Assembly: GCA_023666645.1 (NCBI GenBank)
Contig: JAMPBP010000015.1
Span: 1-32,123, forward strand
DNA: 32,123 nucleotides
Direction of reading: 5' to 3'
Source of the DNA: Clostridiales bacterium
GTDB lineage: Bacteria; Bacteroidota; Bacteroidia; Bacteroidales; Muribaculaceae
Shown here: positions 21,724 to 30,435 of the stretch, piece after piece
Layout of the letters: each line of letters begins with the position of its first letter
Position numbering within the stretch: the stretch's first letter is position 1
Program-made: the position numbers and the translations under genes
The notes under the pieces: model-generated
Told to the model about the DNA's origin: nothing
The model's database searches: none
What the model saw: the letters and a program-made list of their open reading frames with translations, nothing else

Positions 21724-22884
21724 TTATCGCTGGTCGGCAACGAGTTTGTTGCGGAGCGGATTGGCATACATGCTATAAATAATGTTGCGCATGTATTCAC
21801 GTTCCTCTGGTGTCACATCGGTGAGCTCGACCTTGCCGAGCTGTCCGTTGATATATTTGTCAAACTTCTCGATGTCGGCATCGGTGTATAGGGCCTTGAA
21901 GCGTGGAGTCTCCTCGACGCGGTCATAGGCGATATAGTTGCCGGGGAAGATGTGGTAACCGCGGTGTATCATATGGTCAATGGCTGTAGCCGCAGCATGA
22001 ATGCATTGCTGGCGGTCGGCATTTTCGTCGAGAGATCCGAGGGAGGGGTTGATACATGATCCGGCATTGAACACGACGCGCCCCTTGAATCCGAGAATAC
22101 CGGTCTCCATGTTCTTGAGGTCGTCACGCTCAGTCTTGTGATAGTCGGGGTCGCGACGCTTGTTGAGATATTCGGTAGCCTTGAGATAGTCGCAAGGGTC
22201 ATATTCATATGTGATTGAAACGGGTGTGATGTTGAGTGCTTTCAGGCTCTCCACGGGCGATTTCGGTCCTGCCAGGGTGAGCATCTTGATGAGACTCTCC
22301 TGGGTGAGGTCGTTGGAATCTTTGGCTCGTCCCTCACGTTGTGCGATCCATGTCGATTCGTGCTTGGTCGAGATGCAGTAGTGCATGTAGCCCGAGAGTT
22401 GGCGGGCAGCCTCGAGAGCCTTTGTGACCTTTAGGTTGCGTTTCACGATAAAACTCTTGTTGAGTTTCACGAGGTCCTCAATCCAGCTGTACACGAGAAG
22501 GTTGTTGCCGAGGGCAATCTCACATGTGTGATGGTTGTGTTTCACCAGGCACAGATTCAGAAACGAGGCATCGAGCACTATGTCGCGATGATTGGTTATA
22601 TATGTGCGGGGTGTCTCGATATCGAGATGCTCGAAGCCGTGGCTCTCAACTCCCGAAGTGGTCTTCATGACGAGCATATCGAGGAACGGGAGCATGATGT
22701 TGCGCTGGAAGTCGTGCTTGGTCTTGACCGAGAGCAACTGTTTAGAGAATGCATCATAGTCAACGTCGGGCATGACATAGCGCACAGCATGTTCAAAACC
22801 AGGCTCTTTGACCAATTGAGACATCTTTTCTTGAAATTGATTGTCTTCGTATGGTGCTATATCTATATATTCTTCGGGTATCAT
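21724..22884 (-). CDS. Lysophospholipid/glycerol-phosphate acyltransferase-like protein
   Basis: A 386-aa protein with the PlsC/PlsB acyltransferase signature. The first block is TNHRDIVLD, an H-x5-D variant of the usual H-x4-D motif; the second is the EGRAKDSND block corresponding to FPEGR. No clear membrane helix is seen, so it is probably peripheral. It would acylate a glycerol-phosphate or a related lipid. A C-terminal region (INPSLGSLDENAD, then FPGNYIAYD) appears specific to this Bacteroidales-type family. It is the first gene of the minus-strand housekeeping group and faces a divergent methyltransferase gene. Substrate specificity is not determined. Confidence 0.82.
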   Translation of the reverse strand: MIPEEYIDIAPYEDNQFQEKMSQLVKEPGFEHAVRYVMPDVDYDAFSKQLLSVKTKHDFQRNIMLPFLDMLVMKTTSGVESHGFEHLDIETPRTYITNHRDIVLDASFLNLCLVKHNHHTCEIALGNNLLVYSWIEDLVKLNKSFIVKRNLKVTKALEAARQLSGYMHYCISTKHESTWIAQREGRAKDSNDLTQESLIKMLTLAGPKSPVESLKALNITPVSITYEYDPCDYLKATEYLNKRRDPDYHKTERDDLKNMETGILGFKGRVVFNAGSCINPSLGSLDENADRQQCIHAAATAIDHMIHRGYHIFPGNYIAYDRVEETPRFKALYTDADIEKFDKYINGQLGKVELTDVTPEEREYMRNIIYSMYANPLRNKLVADQR

Positions 22885-22912
22885 TGCTGATTCTTTAGTG
22901 AGGAAATATGTG

Positions 22913-22920
22913 CAAAATTA
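22913..22920 (-). promoter_or_regulatory. Possible -7 box for the acyltransferase operon
   Basis: TAATTTTG on the minus strand matches TAnnTTTG and is 29 nt from the start codon at 22884. No TTTG lies at the right distance upstream, so support is partial. Confidence 0.4.
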
Positions 22921-22985
22921 TCTGTTTGCTACTGATTTCAGAAATTTTTGCATGACAAAAAGTCGTGGCTTTAGTAATTTTAACC

Positions 22986-22993
22986 TAACTTTG
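22986..22993 (+). promoter_or_regulatory. Possible -7 box for the SpoU-type methyltransferase
   Basis: TAACTTTG on the plus strand matches TAnnTTTG and lies 21 nt ahead of the ATG at 23015, giving a very short leader. A clear -33 TTTG at about 20 nt is missing. Confidence 0.5.
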
Positions 22994-23014
22994 TAAAAAA
23001 TAGATATTCAAGAC

Positions 23015-23818
23015 ATGCCGATAGTACATCTCAATTCGCTGGATCATAAACTTTTGGAACCTTATATTAAGCTTACTGAGGCTCAATTGCGCAATAAGCT
23101 CGATCCATCGCGCGGAATTTTCATAGCCGAGAGTCCCAAGGTAATCAAGGTGGCCATTTCTGCCGGTTATGTGCCGCTGTCGATGCTGTGTGAGGAACGT
23201 CATATAGATGGTGACGCTGCATTTGTCATCGCGCGATTTCCCGGGATAGATGTACTCACGGGTGAGCGCGAGATGCTCGCCTCAATAACAGGTTACACGT
23301 TGACGCGCGGTGTGCTGTGTGCTATGGTGCGCCGACCCTTGCCCACCGTGACTGAATTGTGCCAGGATGCAAGCAGGATCGCAGTGATAGATGGCGTGGT
23401 GGACACTACCAATATAGGGGCGATATTCCGTTCGGCAGCAGCATTGGGCATTGATGCTGTGCTACTTACACGCAGCTCATGCGATCCGCTAAACCGCCGG
23501 GCTGTGAGAGTGTCGATGGGCACTGTGTTTCAGGTGCCTTGGACATGGCTCGATGATGAGATCTCCTCGCTCAGAGCATTGGGATTCAAGACTGTTGCGA
23601 TGGCGTTGAGCGATAATTCTGTTTCTATCGATGATCCATCACTTTGCAATGAGCCAAGGCTTGCCATAGTGCTCGGTACCGAAGGGGATGGCCTAAGCTC
23701 CAAGGTGATTGACGGTTGTGATTATGTTGCACGTATCCCAATGGCCCACGATGTTGATTCGCTTAATGTCGCCGCAGCATCGGCCGTCGCTTTCTGGCAA
23801 CTTAGGAACAGGCTCTGA
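23015..23818 (+). CDS. TrmH/SpoU-family RNA 2'-O-methyltransferase
   Basis: A 267-aa SPOUT methyltransferase that should methylate a ribose 2'-OH in rRNA or tRNA using S-adenosylmethionine. The N-terminal 110 residues form the substrate-binding domain (a FIAESPKVIKVA segment). The three SpoU motifs follow: NIGAIFRSAAALG (133-145, with N133 and R139), IVLGTEGDGLS (218-228) and RIPMAHDVDSLNVAAASAV (240-258), which forms the knotted cofactor site. The target nucleotide cannot be read from sequence. The gene is divergent from the acyltransferase and 43 nt upstream of the peptidase gene. Confidence 0.94.
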   Translation: MPIVHLNSLDHKLLEPYIKLTEAQLRNKLDPSRGIFIAESPKVIKVAISAGYVPLSMLCEERHIDGDAAFVIARFPGIDVLTGEREMLASITGYTLTRGVLCAMVRRPLPTVTELCQDASRIAVIDGVVDTTNIGAIFRSAAALGIDAVLLTRSSCDPLNRRAVRVSMGTVFQVPWTWLDDEISSLRALGFKTVAMALSDNSVSIDDPSLCNEPRLAIVLGTEGDGLSSKVIDGCDYVARIPMAHDVDSLNVAAASAVAFWQLRNRL

Positions 23819-23861
23819 ATAATCGCTTTTATTGGACTCCTACACAAAACCAAGGACTTAT

Positions 23862-25157
23862 ATGACTATAAATTTACGAAATCTCTTGATTTCAGCTTTA
23901 TTGAGCTCGGGTACCGTATATGGCTCGACCGATACTTTCAACAGTACGTTCTGCGACAGCACCCTCAGGGTTGATTATGTGTTGGCCGGTGGACCGTCGG
24001 GCAATGCCGCTTATCTGTCATCGCAGTCAATGAGTGAAGGATGGGCCGGACGTCGCAAACGGCTTGACGAGGTGCCTCTCGAGGGTAACGGACATATTGA
24101 TGTCAAGGACCCCGTCAGTGGCCGGGTGCTCTACACACAGTCATTCTCTACGCTATATCAGGAGTGGCTTCACACGCCTGAAGCCGCTGTGATTCCTCGC
24201 TCGTTCGAAAACAGCTTCCTTGTGCCACTGCCCAAGGATTCAGCTATCATCGAGCTAACACTCAATGACAACCGTCGCCAGCCAATGCTTACGATGAGGC
24301 ACCTTTATCGTCCCGACGATGAGCTGGTGAGGAAGTCACCACTAACGCCCCACGAGACGAGGTATATACATCGAGGCACCAATCCCGCTGAAGCGATAGA
24401 TGTGGCTATTCTTGCCGAGGGGTTCACACCGGATGAAGCTGATGAGTTCTTCAAATATGCCCGCATCATAAGCGATGAGATTCTAAGTTACGAGCCTTTC
24501 AAGAGTTATAAGGATAAGTTTAATTTTGTGGCGGTTATGTCACCGTCGGTCGATAGCGGGGTGTCTGTTCCGCTTGACGGCACATGGCGCAACACGGCGT
24601 TTGATTCTCATTACAGCACATTTTATTCATCGAGGTATCTCACGGTACCATCGGTGAAGAAGATGCACGATGCACTGAACGGAATTCCCTATGAGCATGT
24701 TCTTGTGCTCGTGAACACAGAGCGTTATGGTGGAGGTGGCATTTACAACTGCTATCAGGTTGCCGCCACTCGCAATGAGCACACGCTCCCGGTGGCAGTG
24801 CATGAGTTTGGCCACAGTTTCGGTGGACTTGCCGATGAGTATTTCTATATCAACGAACTTGACGACACATACCCCATTGATATCGAGCCATGGGAGCCAA
24901 ATATCACAACTCTTGTAGATTTCGATTCCAAATGGAAATCAATGATCACCCCCGGCACCGAGATACCGACCGATGGTGATGTCTTTCTGACAACCGATGG
25001 TAAACCGGTAGTAGGCGTTTTTGAAGGTGGAGGCTACAAAGCCAAGGGAGTGTTCAGGCCGGTCATGTCATGTCGCATGAGGGATAACAACAATCCTGTT
25101 TTTTGCCCTGTATGTCGGGCCGCGATACAGCGGGTAATAGAGTTCTATACCAAGTGA
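23862..25157 (+). CDS. Secreted M64-family metallopeptidase
   Basis: A 431-aa zinc peptidase of family M64 (IgA-peptidase-like). It starts with a signal peptide (about residues 1-21, LRNLLISALLSSGTVYG). A beta-rich N-terminal domain of about 150 residues follows. The catalytic domain begins near IDVAILAEGFT and carries HEFGH (314-318) with the downstream GLADEYFY, where a further ligand is likely. The C-terminus has MSCRMRDNNNPVFCPVCRAAI, as usual for the family. I chose the ATG at 23862 over an earlier TTG at 23832 because the signal peptide starts there. It probably acts in the periplasm or outside the cell; natural substrates of the Bacteroidales members are mostly unknown. Its transcript ends at the hairpin 25195-25240. 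Confidence 0.9.
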   Translation: MTINLRNLLISALLSSGTVYGSTDTFNSTFCDSTLRVDYVLAGGPSGNAAYLSSQSMSEGWAGRRKRLDEVPLEGNGHIDVKDPVSGRVLYTQSFSTLYQEWLHTPEAAVIPRSFENSFLVPLPKDSAIIELTLNDNRRQPMLTMRHLYRPDDELVRKSPLTPHETRYIHRGTNPAEAIDVAILAEGFTPDEADEFFKYARIISDEILSYEPFKSYKDKFNFVAVMSPSVDSGVSVPLDGTWRNTAFDSHYSTFYSSRYLTVPSVKKMHDALNGIPYEHVLVLVNTERYGGGGIYNCYQVAATRNEHTLPVAVHEFGHSFGGLADEYFYINELDDTYPIDIEPWEPNITTLVDFDSKWKSMITPGTEIPTDGDVFLTTDGKPVVGVFEGGGYKAKGVFRPVMSCRMRDNNNPVFCPVCRAAIQRVIEFYTK

Positions 25158-25194
25158 AACAGCTGGTATCGATGTTACAGGACATCGAAAATGT

Positions 25195-25240
25195 AATAAA
25201 GGCACCGCGTGATGCAGATATTGCACCCGGTGCCTTTATT
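25195..25240. terminator. Bidirectional terminator between convergent genes
   Basis: A perfect 13-bp stem (25195-25207 with 25228-25240) continues past a mismatch with three more pairs. One side starts AATAAAGGCACC and the other ends GGTGCCTTTATT, so both transcripts see a hairpin followed by a U-rich stretch. It separates the M64 peptidase and the kinase-like gene. Confidence 0.88.
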
Positions 25241-25263
25241 GTTCAATCGTCTATCCTTGTGGC

Positions 25264-26307
25264 CTACAATGATTCCTTGGCAAGCAGAGCAAGTTGCCAC
25301 TGAGCACGGGCTCTCACAAGATTATGGTCGGGATAATTGATTTTATAGTAAGTGTCACCATTCAGGTAGTCGGTAAGGAACCTCACGGCCTGCATGTAGG
25401 CAAACCGGAAAAGTCCGTGGGGCAGAAGTCCTACTTCCGTGTCAGTAAGAAACTCGCGCGCACTCTCGAGATAGCCACGTGTGAAAGCGTCATAGATATC
25501 GCGGTTGATCGATATTTTTGAAAGGTCGGGCTCGTCCTCAGGAGCATTGTTGGCAGCAGTGCGCATGAAGTCACCATAGTCGCTCAATACATATCCGGGC
25601 ATTACCGTATCAAGATCGATGACACATAGTACATTGCCTTCCTTGTCAAACAGCATGTTGTTGACCTTGGTGTCGCAGTGGCACACTCTCAAGGGGAGTT
25701 TGCCCTCGTTGAAAAGCCGCTCGGCTGTGGTGGCCAATGGTACCAATGTCAACATGTCGTCCACGAGATTCTTGACCTCGGCAAGCCTTCCGGTCGTGTC
25801 GGCCTTTATCGCGTCATCAAATTGTTTGAGTCTGAATTCCATGTTGTGGAAATTTTCAATCGTCTCGACAGGAAGAGGGGACATGTCAGCGAGCATTTTC
25901 TCAAAGTCTCCGAAGGCTCGTCCGGCCACTTCGGCCAGTTGTGGTGTCACAGCCTCATAGGTCACGCTATCGGCTATATATACCATGATTCGCCAATAAT
26001 CCTTCCCATCGAAGAAGTAGCTTTTTCCCGTCGTGATGTTGGGCAGAAAGCGCAGACAGTGACGCTCAAGGTCCGTGATACCGCGCTCGGCAAGTTTGCC
26101 CCGTAAGTGGGTTGTCACACGGTCGATATTGTCTTGCAGCCCCTCGACATTGGGAAACACATTGGTGTTGATGCGCTGTAGCACATAGCGTTGACCGGTA
26201 GGAGTGGTCACGAGCATCGTGCTGTTGATGAGTCCATTCCCGAGAGGAGCGACGGTGCAGTCATGGTCAAGACCAAAGGCCGCGAGTATAGGAGCATAGT
26301 TATCCAT
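25264..26307 (-). CDS. APH-fold kinase, N-acetylhexosamine 1-kinase-like
   Basis: A 347-aa protein kinase-like phosphotransferase of the aminoglycoside phosphotransferase superfamily. The N-lobe has GNGLINSTMLV (24-34) and the YVLQRIN strand (41-47). The catalytic loop is H210-x-D212-x4-N217 in CHCDTKVNNMLFD, and the metal-binding loop is VIDLDTVMPG (229-238). The VIDLDTVMPG and DYGDFMRTAAN blocks resemble NahK, which phosphorylates GlcNAc/GalNAc at C1 for salvage. An antibiotic-resistance role is unlikely. The gene is convergent with the M64 peptidase gene and shows no operon partner. The sugar substrate is inferred from resemblance only. Confidence 0.85.
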   Translation of the reverse strand: MDNYAPILAAFGLDHDCTVAPLGNGLINSTMLVTTPTGQRYVLQRINTNVFPNVEGLQDNIDRVTTHLRGKLAERGITDLERHCLRFLPNITTGKSYFFDGKDYWRIMVYIADSVTYEAVTPQLAEVAGRAFGDFEKMLADMSPLPVETIENFHNMEFRLKQFDDAIKADTTGRLAEVKNLVDDMLTLVPLATTAERLFNEGKLPLRVCHCDTKVNNMLFDKEGNVLCVIDLDTVMPGYVLSDYGDFMRTAANNAPEDEPDLSKISINRDIYDAFTRGYLESAREFLTDTEVGLLPHGLFRFAYMQAVRFLTDYLNGDTYYKINYPDHNLVRARAQWQLALLAKESL

Positions 26308-26343
26308 GGAGGAAATATAGTGTTAAGGTGATTGAAAGCAGAA

Positions 26344-26388
26344 AAGCCGGTGGACAGCTATATCATTGTCATTGCTGACCACCGGCTT
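26344..26388 (-). terminator. Terminator of the etf-acyl-CoA dehydrogenase operon
   Basis: A 10-bp stem (26344-26353 with 26379-26388, AAGCCGGTGG/CCACCGGCTT) is extended by four pairs after one mismatch. In the minus direction it is followed by TTTTC, a short U-tract. It lies 34 nt after the stop of the acyl-CoA dehydrogenase gene. Confidence 0.82.
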
Positions 26389-26421
26389 AGAGTAGTATGA
26401 TTGTATGTATTGTTCAGAAAC

Positions 26422-28131
26422 TTAAGCCTGGGTATACAGGGCGAGCTCTTCGGGTTTGAATGAGGCGATAAACGAGCTGTGCTTGTTAACCTCGGCCTCG
26501 GCGATATTGGCATATACCTGTGCGCTCTTGGCCATAGACTCGTTATTATAGCGAGTGGCATCGGTGGCAAGCAGATAGGCCATGACGATATTGCCGGCCA
26601 TCTCAACAAGACGGCGTGCCATGAAGTCGGTATAAGCGGGCTCGTTGACAGCCTGTACAGCGTCAACAGCAGCCTGATACTTCTCAGTCATGGCAGCAAG
26701 ACGCTCCTTGACGGTAGCGAGAGCCTCGCTGAAGGGCATCTCGGCATACAGGTCGATGAGTGCCTTGTAGGTGCCAGTGGTGACGTGGCGTATGGCTGCT
26801 ACAACCTGCAACTGGGTGGTTCCTTCATATATAGATGTGATGCGGGCATCACGGTATACACGCTCGCAGGCATAATCTTTCATGAAGCCTGAACCGCCAT
26901 GAATCTGGATGCAGTCATAGGCATTCTGGTTACAATATTCTGAGCCAAGGCCCTTGGCAAGAGGTGTGCAGGCGTCGGCATATTTGCGGTAAACCTTGAG
27001 CTCGGCCTTTTCCTCGGGAGTGAGTTTGCGCTCTTTCTCGATATCCTCGTAGGCTTTGTAGAGGTCAACATAGCGTGCAGTCTCGTAAAGAAGACAACGC
27101 GAGGCATCAAGTTTGGCCTTCATCACCGAGAGCATCTCGTAGACAGCCGGGAACTCAATGATGGGTTTACCGAACTGCTGGCGCTCGCGGGCATATTGCA
27201 GAGCCTCACGGTAGGCAATCTCGCTGACGCCTACCGATTGGGCTGCGATGCCAAGACGCGCGCCATTCATCAGAGCCATCACATACTTGATAAGACCCAT
27301 GCGGCGTGAACCGCAAAGCTCGGCCTTAGCGTTTTTGTATACGAGTTCACATGTGGGAGACCCCTTGATGCCCATCTTGTTCTCGATACGGCGCACGGTG
27401 ACACCGCCATCACGCTTGTCATAGATGAACATTGACAGGCCACGGCCGTCCTTTGTGCCATCCTCTGAACGGGCCAAAACCAAGTGGATATCGCTATCAC
27501 CGTTAGTGATGAAGCGTTTTACACCATTCAGGCGCCAAGTCCCATCGGGCTGTTCAGTAGCGCGGAGCATTACAGATTGGAGGTCAGAGCCGGCATCAGG
27601 CTCAGTGAGGTCCATCGACATTGTTTCGCCCTGGCATACACGGGGAATATACTTTTGTTTCTGTTCCTCGCTTCCAAACTCATAGATAGTCTCGGCGCAA
27701 TCCTGAAGGCCCCACAGGTTTTCAAAGCCTGTGTCGGCACGGCTCACGATGTCGGCTGCCATGATGTAGGGAGTGATGGGGAAATTGAGTCCTCCAAGAC
27801 GGCGGGGCATAGACATGCCCATGAGACCGGCCTTGCGGGTAAGGTCGAGGTTCTCGACAGTAGCGTCGGCATAGTATGCGTGGCCGTTGGCACATGAAGC
27901 GCCCTGATGGTCGACCGACTCGGCATTATCGGCAATCTTGTTGCCACAGATGTCGCCTACAATCTCAAGCACCTTGTTATAGTTGTCCATAGCGTCGGCA
28001 TAGTCGACGGGAGCATAGTCATACTTGTCTGCGTCGGTGTAGTCGCGTTCTTTCAACGCAACGATTTTCTCCATCAACGGGTGTGACAGATGGTCGCGCA
28101 GATCGGGATTGTCAGTAAAGAAATTAGCCAT
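26422..28131 (-). CDS. Acyl-CoA dehydrogenase
   Basis: A 569-aa FAD enzyme that should oxidise an acyl-CoA to the enoyl-CoA and pass electrons to the Etf proteins encoded just upstream. The middle domain carries SMDLTEPDAGSDLQSV and FITNGD. The C-terminal helical domain has RQQFGKPI, QIHGGSGFMKDY and the DARITSIYEGTTQLQ segment; in many family members the catalytic glutamate lies there or in the preceding helix. It is much longer than classical 380-aa acyl-CoA dehydrogenases, with an N-terminal helical region (about 1-80) and a C-terminal extension of about 110 residues, as in the long Bacteroidales form. It is the last gene of the etfB-etfA operon and has its own terminator. Confidence 0.95.
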   Translation of the reverse strand: MANFFTDNPDLRDHLSHPLMEKIVALKERDYTDADKYDYAPVDYADAMDNYNKVLEIVGDICGNKIADNAESVDHQGASCANGHAYYADATVENLDLTRKAGLMGMSMPRRLGGLNFPITPYIMAADIVSRADTGFENLWGLQDCAETIYEFGSEEQKQKYIPRVCQGETMSMDLTEPDAGSDLQSVMLRATEQPDGTWRLNGVKRFITNGDSDIHLVLARSEDGTKDGRGLSMFIYDKRDGGVTVRRIENKMGIKGSPTCELVYKNAKAELCGSRRMGLIKYVMALMNGARLGIAAQSVGVSEIAYREALQYARERQQFGKPIIEFPAVYEMLSVMKAKLDASRCLLYETARYVDLYKAYEDIEKERKLTPEEKAELKVYRKYADACTPLAKGLGSEYCNQNAYDCIQIHGGSGFMKDYACERVYRDARITSIYEGTTQLQVVAAIRHVTTGTYKALIDLYAEMPFSEALATVKERLAAMTEKYQAAVDAVQAVNEPAYTDFMARRLVEMAGNIVMAYLLATDATRYNNESMAKSAQVYANIAEAEVNKHSSFIASFKPEELALYTQA

Positions 28132-28145
28132 TGCTGTATACTGTT

Positions 28146-29171
28146 TTACTTGGAGTTCTTCTTGTAATATTTAATAAGCTTGGGCACTATCTCCTCCATG
28201 TTGCCGGTGATGACATAGTCGGCAATAGTGTTGATCGGAGCATTGGGGTCATTATTGATCGAGATGATGATTGAGCTATCCTGCATGCCGGCGATGTGCT
28301 GAATCTGTCCCGATATGCCGCAAGCGATATAGAGCTTGGGTCGCACTGTCACACCTGTCTGACCAATCTGACGCTCATGCTCGATAAAGCCAGCGTCTAC
28401 AGCGGCACGTGAAGCACCAACCTCGCCACCGAGTACTTTGGCAAGATCAAAGAGCATGTCAAAGTTTTCCTTGCTGCCTACACCATATCCGCCTGCCACG
28501 ATGATGGGGGCATTCTTGATGTTGACCTTTGATTTCTCAATCTGGCGATCAATGATCTCAACAACAAAATCGGTATCGCTGACATAATCCTTGGCATTCA
28601 GATCGACAACCTTGCCTTTGTGGTTGGGGTCGAACACCTCCTTTTTCATCACACCCTCGCGTACTGTAGCCATCTGTGGACGGCAATCGGGATTCACGAT
28701 TGTGGCGACGATGTTTCCGCCAAATGCAGGGCGTATCTGATAGAGCAGGTCGGTGTATTCTTTACCACTCTTGGGGTCAGTGTGAGGACCAATCTCGAGA
28801 GCTGTGCAGTCAGCCGTAAGACCGCTGTGCAAGCAAGAGGAAACTCTGGGACCGAGGTCTCGGCCTATACATGTGGCACCCATCAGACATATCTGAGGTT
28901 TGATTTCCTTGAAAAGGTTGATCAATACAGCGGCATGAGGATTGGATGTATATGGGAATAGGCGAGAGTCCTGTACCTTGTAAAGGGTGTCGACACCATA
29001 GGGGAACACCTGAGCCTCGATTCCCTCGAGGTTGTCACCGAGGACAACAGCCTGGAGCTCTACCCCAAGTTTTGTAGCGAGTTGACGGCCTTTGGTAAGA
29101 AGCTCAAGGCTCACATCGGCAATCTTGCCATCTTCATACTCGCAGTATACTATCAAATTGTTTTGTGACAT
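28146..29171 (-). CDS. etfA: Electron transfer flavoprotein, alpha subunit
   Basis: A 341-aa EtfA. The N-terminal domain (about 1-190) is the alpha/beta part. The C-terminal FAD-binding domain starts near APIIVAGGYGVGSKENF and contains GGEVGASRAAVDAGF, then RQIGQTGVTVRPKLYIACG and SGQIQHIAGM, the family signature. It pairs with EtfB to carry electrons from the adjacent acyl-CoA dehydrogenase to the respiratory chain or another acceptor. The gene is 27 nt downstream of etfB and 14 nt upstream of the dehydrogenase. Confidence 0.97.
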   Translation of the reverse strand: MSQNNLIVYCEYEDGKIADVSLELLTKGRQLATKLGVELQAVVLGDNLEGIEAQVFPYGVDTLYKVQDSRLFPYTSNPHAAVLINLFKEIKPQICLMGATCIGRDLGPRVSSCLHSGLTADCTALEIGPHTDPKSGKEYTDLLYQIRPAFGGNIVATIVNPDCRPQMATVREGVMKKEVFDPNHKGKVVDLNAKDYVSDTDFVVEIIDRQIEKSKVNIKNAPIIVAGGYGVGSKENFDMLFDLAKVLGGEVGASRAAVDAGFIEHERQIGQTGVTVRPKLYIACGISGQIQHIAGMQDSSIIISINNDPNAPINTIADYVITGNMEEIVPKLIKYYKKNSK

Positions 29172-29198
29172 AATTGTGATTCAATGATATACCGTCCA

Positions 29199-30074
29199 TT
29201 ATCCACCTATGGTGTGATTGGCGATCAGTTCGACAATGAGGTTTTCAATATCCTGGTCGTTGTTGTCGAGACGACGGCTCTCCTTGGCGGTGAACACGAC
29301 ATTCTCGATAGCCTTGACCTTGGTGGGAGAACCGGCAAGACCAATCTGTTGAGGATCGGCCTCGACATATGCGGCACTCCACTCGTCGATGTTCAGGTAG
29401 GGACGTGCGTCGACAATAGCCCGAGCTTGCTCATCGAGAGCTTTTTTCTCGCTGGTCGACACGGCACGTTTGTACTTCATCAGTCTCTGAGCGTTGCGGG
29501 GACGGCAATCTGGAGCCGAGCCGTTGACGGTTATTACACAGGGGAGGGGAGCCTTTACAGTCTCCACACCATGCTCAAGACGACGCTTCACTATGATTTT
29601 GCCATCTTCGATACCAAGGATTTCCTCGGCATATGTAACCTGAGGTAGCCCCAGCTTCTCAGCGATCTGAGGACCCACCTGTGCTGTATCGCCATCGATA
29701 GCCTGACGTCCGCCAAGAATGATGTCGTAATTGCCAAATTTCTTTACTGCCTGAGCCAGAGAGTAGCTGGTGGCAAGAGTGTCGGCGCCACCCAGTACGC
29801 GGTCAGTGAGCACTATACCACCGTCGGCACCGCGATACATAGCCTCGCGTATCACCTCGGCTGCACGGGGAAGACCCATGGTAAGCATTGTGACGGTTGA
29901 CCCGGGGTTAGCGTCCTTAAGACGCAAAGCCTGCTCGAGAGCATTAAGATCCTCGGGGTTGAAGATGGCCGGCAGTGCTGCTCGATTTATGGTGCCATCC
30001 TCTTTCATTGCATCTTTACCCACATTGCGGGTATCAGGTACCTGCTTGGCGAGTACAATGATGTTCAGACTCAT
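29199..30074 (-). CDS. etfB: Electron transfer flavoprotein, beta subunit
   Basis: A 291-aa EtfB with the N-terminal VLAKQVPDTR block (7-16) and FNPEDLNALEQALRLKD (37-53). The GGRQAIDGDTAQVGPQIAE segment binds the second nucleotide (AMP or FAD), followed by LPCVITVNG. First gene of the etfB-etfA-dehydrogenase operon. Upstream, a TAnnTTTG box on the minus strand (30139-30146) could drive it, with a leader of about 60 nt. A bifurcating Etf would bind FAD in this subunit; I cannot decide that from sequence alone. Confidence 0.97.
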   Translation of the reverse strand: MSLNIIVLAKQVPDTRNVGKDAMKEDGTINRAALPAIFNPEDLNALEQALRLKDANPGSTVTMLTMGLPRAAEVIREAMYRGADGGIVLTDRVLGGADTLATSYSLAQAVKKFGNYDIILGGRQAIDGDTAQVGPQIAEKLGLPQVTYAEEILGIEDGKIIVKRRLEHGVETVKAPLPCVITVNGSAPDCRPRNAQRLMKYKRAVSTSEKKALDEQARAIVDARPYLNIDEWSAAYVEADPQQIGLAGSPTKVKAIENVVFTAKESRRLDNNDQDIENLIVELIANHTIGG

Positions 30075-30138
30075 ATTATCCTTGTTTTTAATTAATATAT
30101 GTGCTTAATTACTTGTATAATCAATGCAAAATTTTGGG

Positions 30139-30146
30139 CAAAATTA
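30139..30146 (-). promoter_or_regulatory. Possible -7 box for the etf operon
   Basis: TAATTTTG on the minus strand matches TAnnTTTG, about 65 nt ahead of the etfB start. No -33 TTTG is seen at the expected distance. Confidence 0.4.
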
Positions 30147-30349
30147 CAAAAAAAATCTGTAGTTATCCCCCTTTTTGGCTCTTTATTGATGTTGAGATTG
30201 TAATGTGTTGATATGTAGTGTGTTTTAAATGTTAAATAGTGTGATTGTAGTAATTTACATTCTGTTGGCTTATGATAAATCATCAATTTTGTGAACATTT
30301 TGACCAAATTTTATTATAAATATATATGTTCTATCATAAAGATTATTCT

Positions 30350-30357
30350 TAAATTTG
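30350..30357 (+). promoter_or_regulatory. Possible -7 box for mlaE-mlaF
   Basis: TAAATTTG on the plus strand matches TAnnTTTG and would give a leader of about 70 nt before the ATG at 30436. The -33 region is a poor match. Confidence 0.4.
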
Positions 30358-30435
30358 CATGTTGTTTGTGCCAAAAACCGGCCTTTGGATTGGAACATTG
30401 GTATAGATGGCAAGAACTCAATTTATTAGACAGTA

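Larger units (their letters stand above)
30075..30435. other. 361-nt divergent intergenic region, etfB / mlaE
   Basis: An AT-rich region between the divergent etfB and mlaE genes. It holds one -7-like box for each direction: TAATTTTG on the minus strand (30139-30146) and TAAATTTG on the plus strand (30350-30357). Neither has a good TTTG at the -33 distance. I see no other gene or structured RNA in it. Confidence 0.5.

Noticed and set aside
25264-26307. Antibiotic-resistance aminoglycoside phosphotransferase
   Set aside because: The fold is shared, but the VIDLDTVMPG and DYGDFMRTAAN blocks resemble N-acetylhexosamine kinases, and the setting is housekeeping.
30092-30307. 71-codon minus-strand open frame upstream of etfB
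   Set aside because: It lies in an AT-rich intergenic region, overlaps the likely etf promoter and has no recognisable motif.
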